DNA of 64,000 nt from Phytohabitans aurantiacus (GTDB taxonomy: Bacteria; Actinomycetota; Actinomycetes; Mycobacteriales; Micromonosporaceae): contig NZ_BSDI01000007.1 in the NCBI RefSeq assembly GCF_027923225.1, forward strand, positions 496,001-560,000. Direction: 5' to 3'. This document shows, in pieces, positions 8,158 to 16,668 of this stretch. Below the pieces are notes generated by a model that had not been told where the DNA came from, made no database searches, and saw only the letters and a program-made list of their open reading frames with translations. How positions within the stretch are numbered: position 1 is the first letter of the stretch; every line of letters begins with the position of its first letter. The translations under genes were made by a program, and so were the position numbers.

Positions 8158-9228
8158 ATGAGAGAGCGCACCCGCCGGGCCGCGCGCCTGTTCGCCGCCG
8201 CAGCGGCCCTCAGCCTCTTCGCCGCCGCGTGTGGCAGCGGCGACGACGCGGGCGGCGACAGCGTGGCGGTCTCACTGATCACCAAGAACTCGACGAACCC
8301 GTTCTTCGTCACCATGCAGGAGGGCGCCAAGAAGGCCGCGCAGGCCGACGGTGTCAAGCTCACCATCGCGGCCGGCAAGGAAGACGGTGACGAGGCGGGC
8401 CAGGTGCAGGCGATCGAAGACGCGATCGCCCGCGGCGACGACGGCATCCTCATCACCCCGAACGGGCCGGGCGTCAACCCGGCCATCAAGAAGGCACGCG
8501 AGGCCGGGCTGTACGTCATCGCGCTGGACACCCCGCCGGACCCGGCCGACACCGTCGACATCACGTTCGCGACCGACAACTTCAAGGCCGGTGAGCTGAT
8601 CGGCAAGTGGACGGCCGGGCAGCTGGCCGGAAAGCCGGCGACGATCGCGCTGCTCGACCTGTTCAACGACAAGATCGTGTCGGTGGACTACAACCGCGAC
8701 CAGGGATTCCTGACCGGCATGGGCATCAACACCGGCGACAGCAAGAAGAACGGCGACGAGGCGCCCACCGGCAACTACTCCGGCGGAACGTACACGATCG
8801 TGTGCAACGAGCCGACCAACGGCGCCGAAGACGGTGGGCGCACCGCCATGGAGCGCTGCCTGGCCAAGAACCCCAACGTCAACGTCGTCTACACCATCAA
8901 CGAGCCCGCCGCGGTCGGCGCGCAGAAGGCGATGCAGGCCGCGGGCACGAAGGACGTGCTCGTCGTATCGGTCGACGGTGGCTGCAACGGCGTACAGCAG
9001 GTGAAGAACGGCGTCATCAACGCGACCTCGCAGCAGTACCCGATCAAGATGGCCGAGCTCGGCGTCAAGGCCATCAAGCAGATCGCCACCGGGGGCGCGA
9101 AGCCGGCCGTGACGAGCGGCCTGGACTTCTACGACACCGGCGTCGCGCTGGTCACCGACAAGGCGACCACCGGCGTCGACAGCATCGACAGCACCAAGGG
9201 CGCGACGCTCTGCTGGGGCACCGCCTGA
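8158..9228 (+). CDS. Sugar ABC transporter substrate-binding lipoprotein (FrcB/RbsB class)
   Basis: A 356-residue exported lipoprotein: signal segment RLFAAAAALSLFAAAC with lipobox cysteine near residue 25. The mature part is a periplasmic-binding type I fold (STNPFFVTMQEGAKKAAQ; EDAIARGDDGILITPNGPG). It resembles the FrcB fructose-binding subgroup more than RbsB, for example the insertion with paired cysteines around VCNEPTNGAEDGG. AAGGAG precedes the ATG at ideal spacing. First gene of a binding protein-permease-ATPase operon. Ligand is probably fructose or another monosaccharide; this is inference from overall resemblance. Confidence 0.85.
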   Translation: MRERTRRAARLFAAAAALSLFAAACGSGDDAGGDSVAVSLITKNSTNPFFVTMQEGAKKAAQADGVKLTIAAGKEDGDEAGQVQAIEDAIARGDDGILITPNGPGVNPAIKKAREAGLYVIALDTPPDPADTVDITFATDNFKAGELIGKWTAGQLAGKPATIALLDLFNDKIVSVDYNRDQGFLTGMGINTGDSKKNGDEAPTGNYSGGTYTIVCNEPTNGAEDGGRTAMERCLAKNPNVNVVYTINEPAAVGAQKAMQAAGTKDVLVVSVDGGCNGVQQVKNGVINATSQQYPIKMAELGVKAIKQIATGGAKPAVTSGLDFYDTGVALVTDKATTGVDSIDSTKGATLCWGTA

Positions 9229-9238
9229 CTTTCCTCAC

Positions 9239-9270
9239 CCGGCCGCGGCGCGCACCGGCGCCGCGGCCGG
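9239..9270 (+). terminator. Intercistronic hairpin between binding-protein and permease genes
   Basis: A perfect 13-bp GC stem (9239-9251 with 9258-9270) encloses a 6-base loop. There is no T-run, so it is more likely an RNA-stabilising or attenuating hairpin than a full terminator. Such hairpins after binding-protein genes raise binding-protein levels relative to the membrane components. Confidence 0.6.
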
Positions 9271-9288
9271 CCGTCCCGAAGGAGCGGC

Positions 9289-10320
9289 GTGTCCACCACA
9301 CTCCAACCAGCCAGTACCGCCACCGAGCAGTTCGCGCTGCGCCAGCGCTCGCCCGTGCAGCGGGTGCAGCACCTGCTCCACTCCTACCCCGCGATCAGCC
9401 CGTTCCTGGTACTTGTCATCTCGTTCATCGTCTTTTCCACCATCAACCCGCGGTTCGCCTCGGCGAACTCGCTGTCGCTGGTGGTGCAACAGGTGGCGGT
9501 GATCGGCGCGCTGGCCGTCGGCCAGACGCTCATCATCCTCACCGCGGGCATCGACCTGTCGGTCGGCGCGATCACGATCCTGTCCATGATGGTCGCCGCG
9601 AAGCTCGCGGAGGGCGCGGGCCTGCCGGGCGTGCTCGCGGTCGCGGTCGGCATTATTCTTGGTATCGGGGCCGGCCTCTTCAATGGAGCGTTGGTGACCC
9701 GGATCAAGTTGCCACCGTTCATCGTCACCCTCGGCACGCTGAGCGTGTTCACCGCGATCGGCCTGCTGTACTCGCGCGGCCAGAGCGTCCAGTCCTCTGA
9801 CCTGCCGTCGCTGCTGAACTGGACGGGTGAGTCGTTCCGCATCGGACAGTTCCGCATCACCACCGGTGTCGTACTGGTGGCCGCCCTCTACGTGGTGGTC
9901 GGGTTCGCGCTCGCCAACACCGCGTGGGGCCGGCACGTGTACGCGGTCGGCGACGACAAGGAAGCGGCGCGGCTGGCCGGCATCCGGGTCGACCGGGTGC
10001 TGCTCAGCGTGTACACAGTGGCCGGTGCCATCTACGGCCTCACCGCGTGGATCCTCATTGGACGCGCGGGCGCCGCCAGTCCCAACGCCATCACCGACGC
10101 CAACCTGGAGAGCATCACGGCTGTCGTCATCGGCGGCACGAGCCTGTTCGGCGGCCGCGGCGCGCTGCTCGGCACCCTGCTGGGCGCGCTCATCGTCGGG
10201 TTCTTCCGCAGTGGACTGTCGCTGGCCGGGGTGGACGACCAGTACCGCGTGCTCGCCGTCGGCCTGCTGGTGATCCTCGCCGTCGCCGTCGACCAGTGGA
10301 TCAGGAAGGTCAAGGCATGA
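9289..10320 (+). CDS. Sugar ABC transporter permease (FrcC/RbsC class)
   Basis: This 343-residue permease has eight to ten helices in the RbsC family, with the typical segments ITLTAGIDLSVGAI-like (LIILTAGIDLSVGAITIL), GVDRVLLSVYTVAGAIYGL-like and the late GTSLFGGRGALLGTLLGA. It forms the homodimeric channel for the sugar captured by the upstream lipoprotein. Start is GTG 9289 with GAAGGAG a few bases upstream. Its TGA overlaps the ATPase ATG. Confidence 0.88.
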   Translation: MSTTLQPASTATEQFALRQRSPVQRVQHLLHSYPAISPFLVLVISFIVFSTINPRFASANSLSLVVQQVAVIGALAVGQTLIILTAGIDLSVGAITILSMMVAAKLAEGAGLPGVLAVAVGIILGIGAGLFNGALVTRIKLPPFIVTLGTLSVFTAIGLLYSRGQSVQSSDLPSLLNWTGESFRIGQFRITTGVVLVAALYVVVGFALANTAWGRHVYAVGDDKEAARLAGIRVDRVLLSVYTVAGAIYGLTAWILIGRAGAASPNAITDANLESITAVVIGGTSLFGGRGALLGTLLGALIVGFFRSGLSLAGVDDQYRVLAVGLLVILAVAVDQWIRKVKA

Positions 10321-11093
10321 CTACTCCCGTCCTTTCGGCTCGTGGCATGGTAAAAACCTTCGGGCGCGTGGTCGGGCTCGACGGCGTCGACCTCGACCTG
10401 TACCCGGGCGAGGTGCTGGCCATCATCGGCGACAACGGCGCCGGCAAGTCCACGCTCATCAAGTGCCTGACCGGTGCGCTCGTGCCCGACACCGGCCAGA
10501 TGTTCATCGACGGGCAGCCGGTGCACTTCAAGCGCCCGCAGGACGCCCTCGACGCCGGCATCGAGACCGTGTACCAGACGCTCGCGGTCGCGCCCGCGCT
10601 CGACATCGCCAGCAACCTGTACCTGGGCCGGGAGCGGCGGCGCCCCGGCTTCCTCGGCAGCGCGCTCCGGATGATCGACAAGAAGGGCATGCGCCGCGAC
10701 GCCGGCAAGGCCCTCGCCGACCTGGGCATCGGCACCCTGCAGAACATGGCCCAGCCGGTCGAGACGCTCTCCGGCGGCCAGCGCCAGGCGATCTCGGTGG
10801 CCCGCGCGGCGACGTTCGGCAGCAAAATCATCGTGCTGGACGAGCCCACGGCGGCGCTCGGCGTCAAGGAGTCGAACCAGGTGCTCAAGATGATCCGGGA
10901 GGTCCGCTCGCGCGGGCTGCCGGTCATCCTGATCAGCCACAACATGCCGCACGTGTTCGAGGTGGCCGACCGCATCCACATCCAGCGCCTGGGCCGCTGC
11001 GCCGGCGTGGTAACCCCGCAGACCCACACCATGTCGGAAGCGGTAGCCATAATGACCGGCGCCACCACCCTGGCCGACACCCCAGGCCACTAA
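10317..11093 (+). CDS. Sugar ABC transporter ATPase (FrcA class, single ABC domain)
   Basis: 258-residue ATPase: Walker A GDNGAGKST at about residues 41-49, signature LSGGQRQA, Walker B IIVLDEPTAALG and switch histidine in LISHNM. Unlike RbsA/XylG, which carry two ABC domains, it has a single domain, the FrcA arrangement; this supports a fructose-type system. The ATG overlaps the permease stop (ATGA). No sugar kinase follows; the operon ends at a palindromic repeat element. Confidence 0.88.
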   Translation: MTTPVLSARGMVKTFGRVVGLDGVDLDLYPGEVLAIIGDNGAGKSTLIKCLTGALVPDTGQMFIDGQPVHFKRPQDALDAGIETVYQTLAVAPALDIASNLYLGRERRRPGFLGSALRMIDKKGMRRDAGKALADLGIGTLQNMAQPVETLSGGQRQAISVARAATFGSKIIVLDEPTAALGVKESNQVLKMIREVRSRGLPVILISHNMPHVFEVADRIHIQRLGRCAGVVTPQTHTMSEAVAIMTGATTLADTPGH

Positions 11094-11110
11094 CCCACTC
11101 CCCCCTTTCG

Positions 11111-11190
11111 CGCGATCAAGGGCAAACGCACGTGCTTCGATCTCCGATCCGCGTGCATTCGCCCTTGATCCATGCGCTTTCCCTTGATCG
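11111..11190 (+). repeat. Dispersed palindromic repeat A, copy 1
   Basis: An 80-base element with GATCAAGGGC at its left, GCCCTTGATC in the middle and CCCTTGATCG at its right edge. The left and middle arms form an imperfect hairpin about 57 bases long with GCACG/CGTGC inner arms. A second copy lies at 24441-24520, aligned without gaps at about 65 of 80 positions and in the same orientation. It follows the sugar ABC operon and may act as its terminator. No open frame explains the conservation. Confidence 0.8.
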
Positions 11191-11277
11191 GCGCTTCGCG
11201 TGGACGTGCCGCGAACCGCTGCCCGGCCACACTTTCGGGTGGACCGCCCGCGCGTGGTCTCTGGGAGACTGTCCGCC

Positions 11278-12072
11278 ATGAATCGGCGCCATGTCTGGGC
11301 ACTGGGCGGCACCGCCGTCGTCCTCGTCACCGCGATCATCGCGGCCACCAACCTGCGCGAGATCTACCTGTCGCAGAAGGACTTCGTGATCGGCTCGCTG
11401 CTGTCGCTGGCGGGTTTCTGCTTCGGCAAGGCCGTCAACCGGACCGCCGAGGAGCGCGCCCAGTGGCTTCAGGAGAGCGGCGCCTCCGACGACCTGTCCA
11501 AGCTGGAGAGCAACATCCACTCCACCGCCGAGCGGCTGTCGGAGTTCTACTGGCGCCTGGACGACCGGCCGGACCTGCTGCGGGTCGCGGTCGACGACCT
11601 CAACAAGGCCACCGCGTACCTGTCCAGCCTGCGCCACGAGCTGGGCGCCACCGTCAACCGACAGGAGTGGCAGATCCCCGCGACCGCCCAGGTCTCGCTC
11701 GACCGCATCCGCCGCGACCTGCACGAGGCGATCAACCGGCTGAACAGAACCCGGGAACGCCTCGGACCGGATCTCGCCGCCCCCGAGCATCAGACGGTCT
11801 GGGACGTGTTCGACGTCCTGGCGACCGACCTGCTCAAGGCGAACCGCAACCTCGACGCCACGCGCGGCGCCCACCTGCCCTTCCCGCCGAACATTCAGGT
11901 CGAGAACGCCGCCAACTACCTGAACGCCGCGTCGGAGCGCGCGGACGAACTCAGCGCGCTGCTGTCCGCGCGCGGCCTGGAGCCGCCTGAGACGTTCCGC
12001 ATCATGTGCCGCGACCTCCGAGGCGCGATCGACGGCCTACGCACCGTCGACCTGGCCGCCGCGACCCGCTGA
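11278..12072 (+). CDS. Membrane protein of unknown function with long helical cytoplasmic or extracytoplasmic domain
   Basis: 264 residues. Two hydrophobic segments lie near the N-terminus (about 8-25, ALGGTAVVLVTAIIAATN, and 36-54, DFVIGSLLSLAGFCFGKAV). They are followed by about 200 charged, heptad-rich residues predicted to be alpha-helical (for example RLSEFYWRLDDRPDLLRVAV). I do not recognise the family. GGGAG lies about 10 bases before ATG 11278. It is convergent with the following secreted-protein gene, with only 21 bases between stops. Confidence 0.65.
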   Translation: MNRRHVWALGGTAVVLVTAIIAATNLREIYLSQKDFVIGSLLSLAGFCFGKAVNRTAEERAQWLQESGASDDLSKLESNIHSTAERLSEFYWRLDDRPDLLRVAVDDLNKATAYLSSLRHELGATVNRQEWQIPATAQVSLDRIRRDLHEAINRLNRTRERLGPDLAAPEHQTVWDVFDVLATDLLKANRNLDATRGAHLPFPPNIQVENAANYLNAASERADELSALLSARGLEPPETFRIMCRDLRGAIDGLRTVDLAAATR

Positions 12073-12093
12073 CAGCGGTGAGGTCGGCGACTG

Positions 12094-13539
12094 TCAGCGC
12101 ATGGGCTGCACGCGGGCGATGCGGATGGACGTGTTGGTGCTGCCGGCGGCCGGGTACGCGACGCTGCCGTCCGGGTACGCCTTGAACGCCTGGTAGTTGT
12201 GGTCCTTGACGTTGATGGTGAGCTTGCCGCCCACGGTCTTTCCGCTGCCCGCGTCGTACACCTGCGCGGCGATCGAGGAGCCCGACTGCCAGGCCAGCAG
12301 CATCCGGCCGGTGCCGTAGCTGACCAGGTGTGGATGGCTGGTACTGGCGCCGGTGCTGACGGTCTTGTCGGAGGCGCCGGTGGTGAAGTGTTCGAGGCGA
12401 GCCTTGCCGCCCTGGCTCCACGCGGTCCAGTATCCCTTGCCCTTGGCCAGCACGAGGTCGCCGCCGAACAGGGTGCCGTCGCACGTGCCGGCCGCCACGC
12501 TGCGGTACGGGTCGGGCTGCGCGATGCGGCAGTTGTTGTCGGTGGCGCAGACCATCGCGTAGTGCTTCGTGCGCGGGTCCCAGACGATGCGCGACGTCCA
12601 ACTGTGGCTACAGCCCACTTCGAAGCTGTCGCGGTGGCCGGAAGCCAGTGATCCGTTGGCGTTGACGACCTGCATCCGGTCGCCCTCGTGGATGTCGACG
12701 CAGTTGCCGTTCTTGACGGTGATGGCGACACCGAAGTACGCCGCGTAGGTCTTGCCGTCGCTCGCGAGCCGCCCGTGGTGCTGGTACCACCAGACGAACC
12801 GGGCGCCGTCGTCGTATCCCTGTCGGCTGCCGCTCAGGTTGGTGACCTGGCGCTCCCAGACCTGCTTCCCCGAGTTGTCGAAGCGAATCATGTGCATGGT
12901 GTTGCACGGGCTGGAGGAGCCGCCGCACAACGGTCCGTCGCCGCAGTTGCCTCGCCGGGTCAGCAAAACCACGCCACCGTTGGCGTCGGCCTGCACGTCC
13001 TGGAGGTTGATTCCGGTGAAGCTGGTGGGGGTGCCGACGAGCTTGTCGTCGCAGCCGAGCTTGCCCAGATACACCTTGCCGTTGGTGCCGAGCCACGCCA
13101 GCCAGGAGCCACCATCGGGCCGGGCCGCGATCGCCATCGGCAGCGGGTCGGTGTCGCCCTCCTGCCCGTAGCCGGTCACGCGCACGCCGAGCTTCACCTC
13201 GGTGACCTTCGCGACCGGTGCCGCTCCCGCGGGGCGGCCGCATTTACCCACCGCCACGGCGGCTGTCGAGGTTGGACTCGGTGTCGCGCTCGCCGGCGCC
13301 CCTGGCGTACCCGTCGGGGTCGCTCCCGGAATCGGCGCGCCGCTGCCGTCGGTGCCGGACGTCGCGCTGATGCCGACCTGCCCCTCGGTGTCGCTTTTCG
13401 GCGCGGCCGCCGAGAGCGCGGCGGCGGTGCCGAGCGCCGTGGTGGCCGCGAGGCCGATGGCGACCCCGATGACGACGCGCCGCTTCACCGGTGTGCGGCC
13501 CGCGCCCTGCCCTGGCGCGGAATCCGGCGTTTCGCTCAT
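12094..13539 (-). CDS. Secreted or membrane-anchored cysteine-rich propeller-like protein, unknown function
   Basis: 481 residues. A hydrophobic segment at 22-45 (VVIGVAIGLAATTALGTAAA) acts as anchor or signal, followed by a Gly/Pro/Ser/Thr linker to about residue 95. A 380-residue domain with recurring W/G-D/DG motifs and about ten cysteines (CGDGPLCGGSSSPC) follows, suggesting a beta-propeller stabilised by disulfides. No catalytic motif is recognised. GAGG lies 8 bases before the ATG. The upstream 230 bases are unusually AT-rich. Confidence 0.65.
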   Translation of the reverse strand: MSETPDSAPGQGAGRTPVKRRVVIGVAIGLAATTALGTAAALSAAAPKSDTEGQVGISATSGTDGSGAPIPGATPTGTPGAPASATPSPTSTAAVAVGKCGRPAGAAPVAKVTEVKLGVRVTGYGQEGDTDPLPMAIAARPDGGSWLAWLGTNGKVYLGKLGCDDKLVGTPTSFTGINLQDVQADANGGVVLLTRRGNCGDGPLCGGSSSPCNTMHMIRFDNSGKQVWERQVTNLSGSRQGYDDGARFVWWYQHHGRLASDGKTYAAYFGVAITVKNGNCVDIHEGDRMQVVNANGSLASGHRDSFEVGCSHSWTSRIVWDPRTKHYAMVCATDNNCRIAQPDPYRSVAAGTCDGTLFGGDLVLAKGKGYWTAWSQGGKARLEHFTTGASDKTVSTGASTSHPHLVSYGTGRMLLAWQSGSSIAAQVYDAGSGKTVGGKLTINVKDHNYQAFKAYPDGSVAYPAAGSTNTSIRIARVQPMR

Positions 13540-13773
13540 GCCTTTTGCCTCTTTATTAATTCCACATTATGGAAAGCTTAAATTCATAGTTGTGAATGCA
13601 AGCGCATTCCCGCCCGAGGACTTTACAGCCTTCGCGTCCCTGGTCAAGGCCGGCATCCGCACGCCCCAACCTCAAGATGCGCTCAAGAGGCCGACGACCT
13701 CCACCGGATCCTATGTGGATGATCGCTAAGGTGGGCGCACCGATCATCGGACGACTACCGCAAGGGAGACCCA
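13540..13773. other. AT-rich divergent promoter region between two secreted-protein genes
   Basis: No gene. The part next to the propeller-like gene (13541-13625) is strikingly AT-rich for this genome. It contains GAATGCAAGCGCATTC, a 6-bp inverted repeat with 4-base spacer, and TCCACATTATGGA. It should hold the promoters of both divergent secreted-protein genes. I cannot assign -10/-35 elements with confidence. Confidence 0.4.
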
Positions 13774-14223
13774 GTGCTGCGTATCCCCCGTCGAGGCAAG
13801 CTCGTGTTGGCCGCCGCGACCGGCATGATGGCCGTCATGCTGGCGCCCACCGCCGCCTCCGCCGCCTACTACGGCGCGGAAACGGACTACTCCTCCGAGT
13901 GGGCCCCCGGCTACCCCGACTACGACTCGTACGGCGTGTGCCGGTACGGGACCGGCGTCAACGCCTGTTTCCAGTCCAATGGCGACATCTTCTGGGTACG
14001 GGACACGCTGGTCAACGACAAGCCGGACGGATACTCGGCCGCGATCGAGTGGCGGGACGTGGACGGCACGAGGTCGGGTACCTGCGTCAACAACCACGGC
14101 TCAGGTGTGATGGGTGACTGCAACAAGAACTTCGTCGAAGGTCACCGCATCTTCTGGCGGTATGCGCGTTACAACTCCGGCGTCCAGGTCAACGCCGGTG
14201 CGTGGGTAGAGACCAAGGCCTAG
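13774..14223 (+). CDS. Small secreted protein, unknown function
   Basis: 149 residues. A Sec signal peptide (RRGKLVLAAATGMMAVMLAP, probable cleavage after AASA near residue 30) is followed by a compact mature domain of about 119 residues. That domain has four cysteines, many aromatic residues and a repeating YDSYGVC..GTGVNAC pattern, suggesting a disulfide-bonded beta domain. GTG 13774 is preceded by AAGGGAG. Close in style to many uncharacterised actinomycete exoproteins; no function is proposed. Confidence 0.7.
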   Translation: MLRIPRRGKLVLAAATGMMAVMLAPTAASAAYYGAETDYSSEWAPGYPDYDSYGVCRYGTGVNACFQSNGDIFWVRDTLVNDKPDGYSAAIEWRDVDGTRSGTCVNNHGSGVMGDCNKNFVEGHRIFWRYARYNSGVQVNAGAWVETKA

Positions 14224-14233
14224 CTTCTCCTGT

Positions 14234-14279
14234 TCAGGGCGTCCTTCAAGTGGCTCCAGCCGCTTGAAGGACGCCCTGA
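14234..14279. repeat. Dispersed palindromic repeat B, copy 1 (also terminator)
   Basis: A perfect 17-bp stem (14234-14250 with 14263-14279) is extended inward by a GGCT/AGCC arm, so the hairpin is nearly continuous. The arm CAGGGCGTCCTTCAAG is shared, with one change, by the hairpin at 16606-16659. It follows the small secreted-protein stop directly and probably terminates its transcript. Confidence 0.8.
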
Positions 14280-14406
14280 GCGTGAGAACTCCGTTGCGTG
14301 CGCGGATCCGCCCCTGTCTACTGTGAGCACGCTCGGGACGGGCGGCTTTTTCTTTGCACCACACCACTTTCTACAGTGGATTCGTGCTGCGCACGGGAGG
14401 CACATC

Positions 14407-15606
14407 ATGGGATTCGAACTGCTCGCGGGCACCAAGGCACCGGTGCGGGTCTGGACCGACCCGTACGGCATCGAGCCGCAGGCGGCGCAGCAGCTGCGTA
14501 ACATCGGCCAGCTGCCGTGGGTCGAGGGCGTAGCGGTCATGCCGGACGTCCACTTCGGAAAGGGCGCGACCGTCGGTTCAGTCATCGCCATGCGCCAGGC
14601 CGTTTCGCCGGCGGCTGTCGGAGTCGACATCGGCTGTGGCATGTCCGCGGTCCGCACCTCGTTGACCGCCGCGAGCCTGCCCGACGACCTCGGCACGCTG
14701 CGTACCGCGATCGAAGCCACCATCCCGGTCGGGTTCGCGCAGCGCGGCCGCGAGGTCGACACGCGCCGGGTGCGAGACCTGGACCAGAAGGGCTGGGACT
14801 GGTTCTGGAGCCGGTTCGCCACGCTGCACGACGGCGTGAGCGGCCTGGAGAGCCGGGCCCACCACCAGATGGGCACGCTCGGCGGCGGCAACCACTTCAT
14901 CGAGGTGTGCGTCGAGCAGGGCGGCCCGGACGACGGGCAGGTGTGGTTGATGCTGCACTCAGGCTCGCGGAACATCGGCAAGGAACTCGCCGAGCGGCAC
15001 ATGGCTGTCGCCCGCAAGCTGCCGCACAACACCCACCTGCCCGACCGTGACCTGGCGGTGTTCCTGGCCGGTACGCCGGAGATGGAGGCGTACCGCCGGG
15101 ACCTGTGGTGGGCGCAGGAGTACGCGCGTCGCAACCGCGAGGTCATGATGGCGCTGCTGTGCGACGTCGTGCGGCAGCACCTGCCTCAGGTCACGTACGG
15201 CCAGCCGATCAGCTGCCACCACAACTACGTCGCGGAGGAGACGTACGGCGGCGTGGAGGTGCTGGTGACCCGCAAGGGCGCGATCCGGGCCGGCGAGGGC
15301 GACCTCGGCATCATCCCGGGCTCGATGGGCACCGGCTCGTACATCGTGCGCGGCCGGGGCAACACCGAGGCGTACTGCTCGGCGTCGCACGGCGCGGGGC
15401 GGCGCATGTCACGGGCCAAGGCGAAGAAGACGTTCACGACCGAGGACCTGGTGGCGCAGACCGCCGGCGTCGAGTGCCGCAAGGACACCGGCGTGGTCGA
15501 CGAGATCCCCGCCGCCTACAAGGACATCGACGAGGTCATGAAGCAGCAGGAAGACCTGGTCGAGGTCGTCGCGCACCTCAAGCAGGTCGTCTGCGTCAAG
15601 GGGTGA
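14407..15606 (+). CDS. rtcB: RtcB family tRNA-splicing/RNA-repair ligase
   Basis: 399-residue RNA ligase joining 2',3'-cyclic phosphate or 3'-phosphate ends to 5'-OH ends using GTP and Mn2+. Metal and active-site motifs are intact: PDVHFGKGATVGSV at 46-59, DIGCGM with Asp74 and Cys77, GGGNHFIEV, HSGSRNIG, SCHHNY, and the guanylate-accepting histidine in SASHGAGRRMSR. Length matches the short bacterial subgroup. GGGAGG precedes ATG 14407. No RtcR or RtcA neighbour is present, so it is a stand-alone gene here, flanked by palindromic repeats. Confidence 0.93.
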   Translation: MGFELLAGTKAPVRVWTDPYGIEPQAAQQLRNIGQLPWVEGVAVMPDVHFGKGATVGSVIAMRQAVSPAAVGVDIGCGMSAVRTSLTAASLPDDLGTLRTAIEATIPVGFAQRGREVDTRRVRDLDQKGWDWFWSRFATLHDGVSGLESRAHHQMGTLGGGNHFIEVCVEQGGPDDGQVWLMLHSGSRNIGKELAERHMAVARKLPHNTHLPDRDLAVFLAGTPEMEAYRRDLWWAQEYARRNREVMMALLCDVVRQHLPQVTYGQPISCHHNYVAEETYGGVEVLVTRKGAIRAGEGDLGIIPGSMGTGSYIVRGRGNTEAYCSASHGAGRRMSRAKAKKTFTTEDLVAQTAGVECRKDTGVVDEIPAAYKDIDEVMKQQEDLVEVVAHLKQVVCVKG

Positions 15607-15635
15607 CTCCTCCCCCTCGGGAGGGAGCCGGGCCG

Positions 15636-15668
15636 CTCCCCTGGGGGAGGACCGCCGCCGGGCGGTTT
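15636..15668 (+). terminator. Tandem hairpins after rtcB
   Basis: CTCCC/GGGAG with a 4-base loop (15636-15649) is followed by ACCGCC/GGCGGT with a 4-base loop (15651-15666) and a short T-run. This fits a weak intrinsic terminator between rtcB and the prenyltransferase gene. Confidence 0.4.
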
Positions 15669-15683
15669 CCCTAGCGTCGAGGC

Positions 15684-16601
15684 ATGGCTTACGGGCATCT
15701 GGTACACCCGGCGCGACCACGGGGCGCGTCGGGCTTCAGCGGTACCGCGGTCGCGGTGATCCAGGTCACCCGGCCGTGGTTCTGGCCACTGGGCTGGGCC
15801 GGCGCGTACCTCGGCGCGGTCCTGGCGACCCGCTCGTGGCTGCCGCCCCTGCACGCGGTTCCCGAGTCGCTGGCGGCGGCGTTCGTGCTCGGCCCGCTGG
15901 TGTGGGGTGCGGTGCTCACTCTCAACGACCGGTACGACCTGCCCAGTGACCGGCGCAACCCGCGCAAGGCGAACGCGCCGCTGGTCACCGGCGCGCTGTC
16001 CGAAAAGGACCTGGTGCACTGGTGCGGGCTGTTCTCGTTCACCGCGCTCGCCGTGGCCGCGGCGGCGGGAGCCGCGTTCACCGCGGGCACCGCGCTGGTA
16101 CTGCTGCTCGGCTGGCTCTACAGCGTGCCGCCGATCCGGCTCAAGGCCCGTCCGGGCGCCGACGTGGTCGTCAACGCGGTCGCGGTGGGGGTACTGGGAC
16201 CGCTGGCGGGCTGGTCGCTGCACCGCCCGATCGGCGACTACCCGCCCGTCATGGTGGTGCTCGGCCTGCTGCTGGCGGCCGCACTGTACCTGCCGACCAC
16301 CGTCATGGACATGGACGCCGACAGCTACGCCGGCGACACCACGTCGGCGGTGCGCTGGAACCCGTCGCTGTGCTACGGGCTCGGCGTGACACTGTGGACG
16401 GCCGCGATCGCGCTGTGGCTGGCCTGCTGCCACCTCGGCGTGCTGGTCAGCCGCGACTCCTGGACGCTGCAGGATCTCATGGCACCGGTGCTGCTCGCGG
16501 TGTACGCGGTGATGGCCCACCGCCCTTCGATCCCGCGCATGGCGGTGGTGTCCCTGGTGTTCGCGATACCGGCGACGGACTTCCTCCCGGCCCTCACCTA
16601 A
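15684..16601 (+). CDS. UbiA-family membrane prenyltransferase
   Basis: 305 residues, eight to nine predicted helices. Two Asp-rich motifs that bind prenyl diphosphate through Mg2+ are present: NDRYDLPSD at 81-89 and MDMDADSYAGD near 208-218. The first matches the chlorophyll-synthase/UbiA subgroup (NDxxDxxxD). The aromatic or other acceptor cannot be deduced: menaquinone, heme and secondary-metabolite enzymes share the fold, and no pathway genes flank it. Shine-Dalgarno GAGG lies very close to ATG 15684, so the exact start is uncertain. Confidence 0.82.
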   Translation: MAYGHLVHPARPRGASGFSGTAVAVIQVTRPWFWPLGWAGAYLGAVLATRSWLPPLHAVPESLAAAFVLGPLVWGAVLTLNDRYDLPSDRRNPRKANAPLVTGALSEKDLVHWCGLFSFTALAVAAAAGAAFTAGTALVLLLGWLYSVPPIRLKARPGADVVVNAVAVGVLGPLAGWSLHRPIGDYPPVMVVLGLLLAAALYLPTTVMDMDADSYAGDTTSAVRWNPSLCYGLGVTLWTAAIALWLACCHLGVLVSRDSWTLQDLMAPVLLAVYAVMAHRPSIPRMAVVSLVFAIPATDFLPALT

Positions 16602-16605
16602 CGAT

Positions 16606-16659
16606 GTGATCAGGGCGTCCCTCAAGTCGCCCTAACGACTTGAGGGACGCCCTGATCAC
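16606..16659. repeat. Dispersed palindromic repeat B, copy 2 (bidirectional terminator)
   Basis: A perfect 24-bp stem (16606-16629 with 16636-16659) and a 6-base loop lie exactly between two convergent genes, 4 bases after one stop and 9 bases before the other. The core CAGGGCGTCCCTCAAG matches copy 1 at 14234. It probably terminates both transcripts. Confidence 0.85.
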
Positions 16660-16668
16660 GGAGGACGG

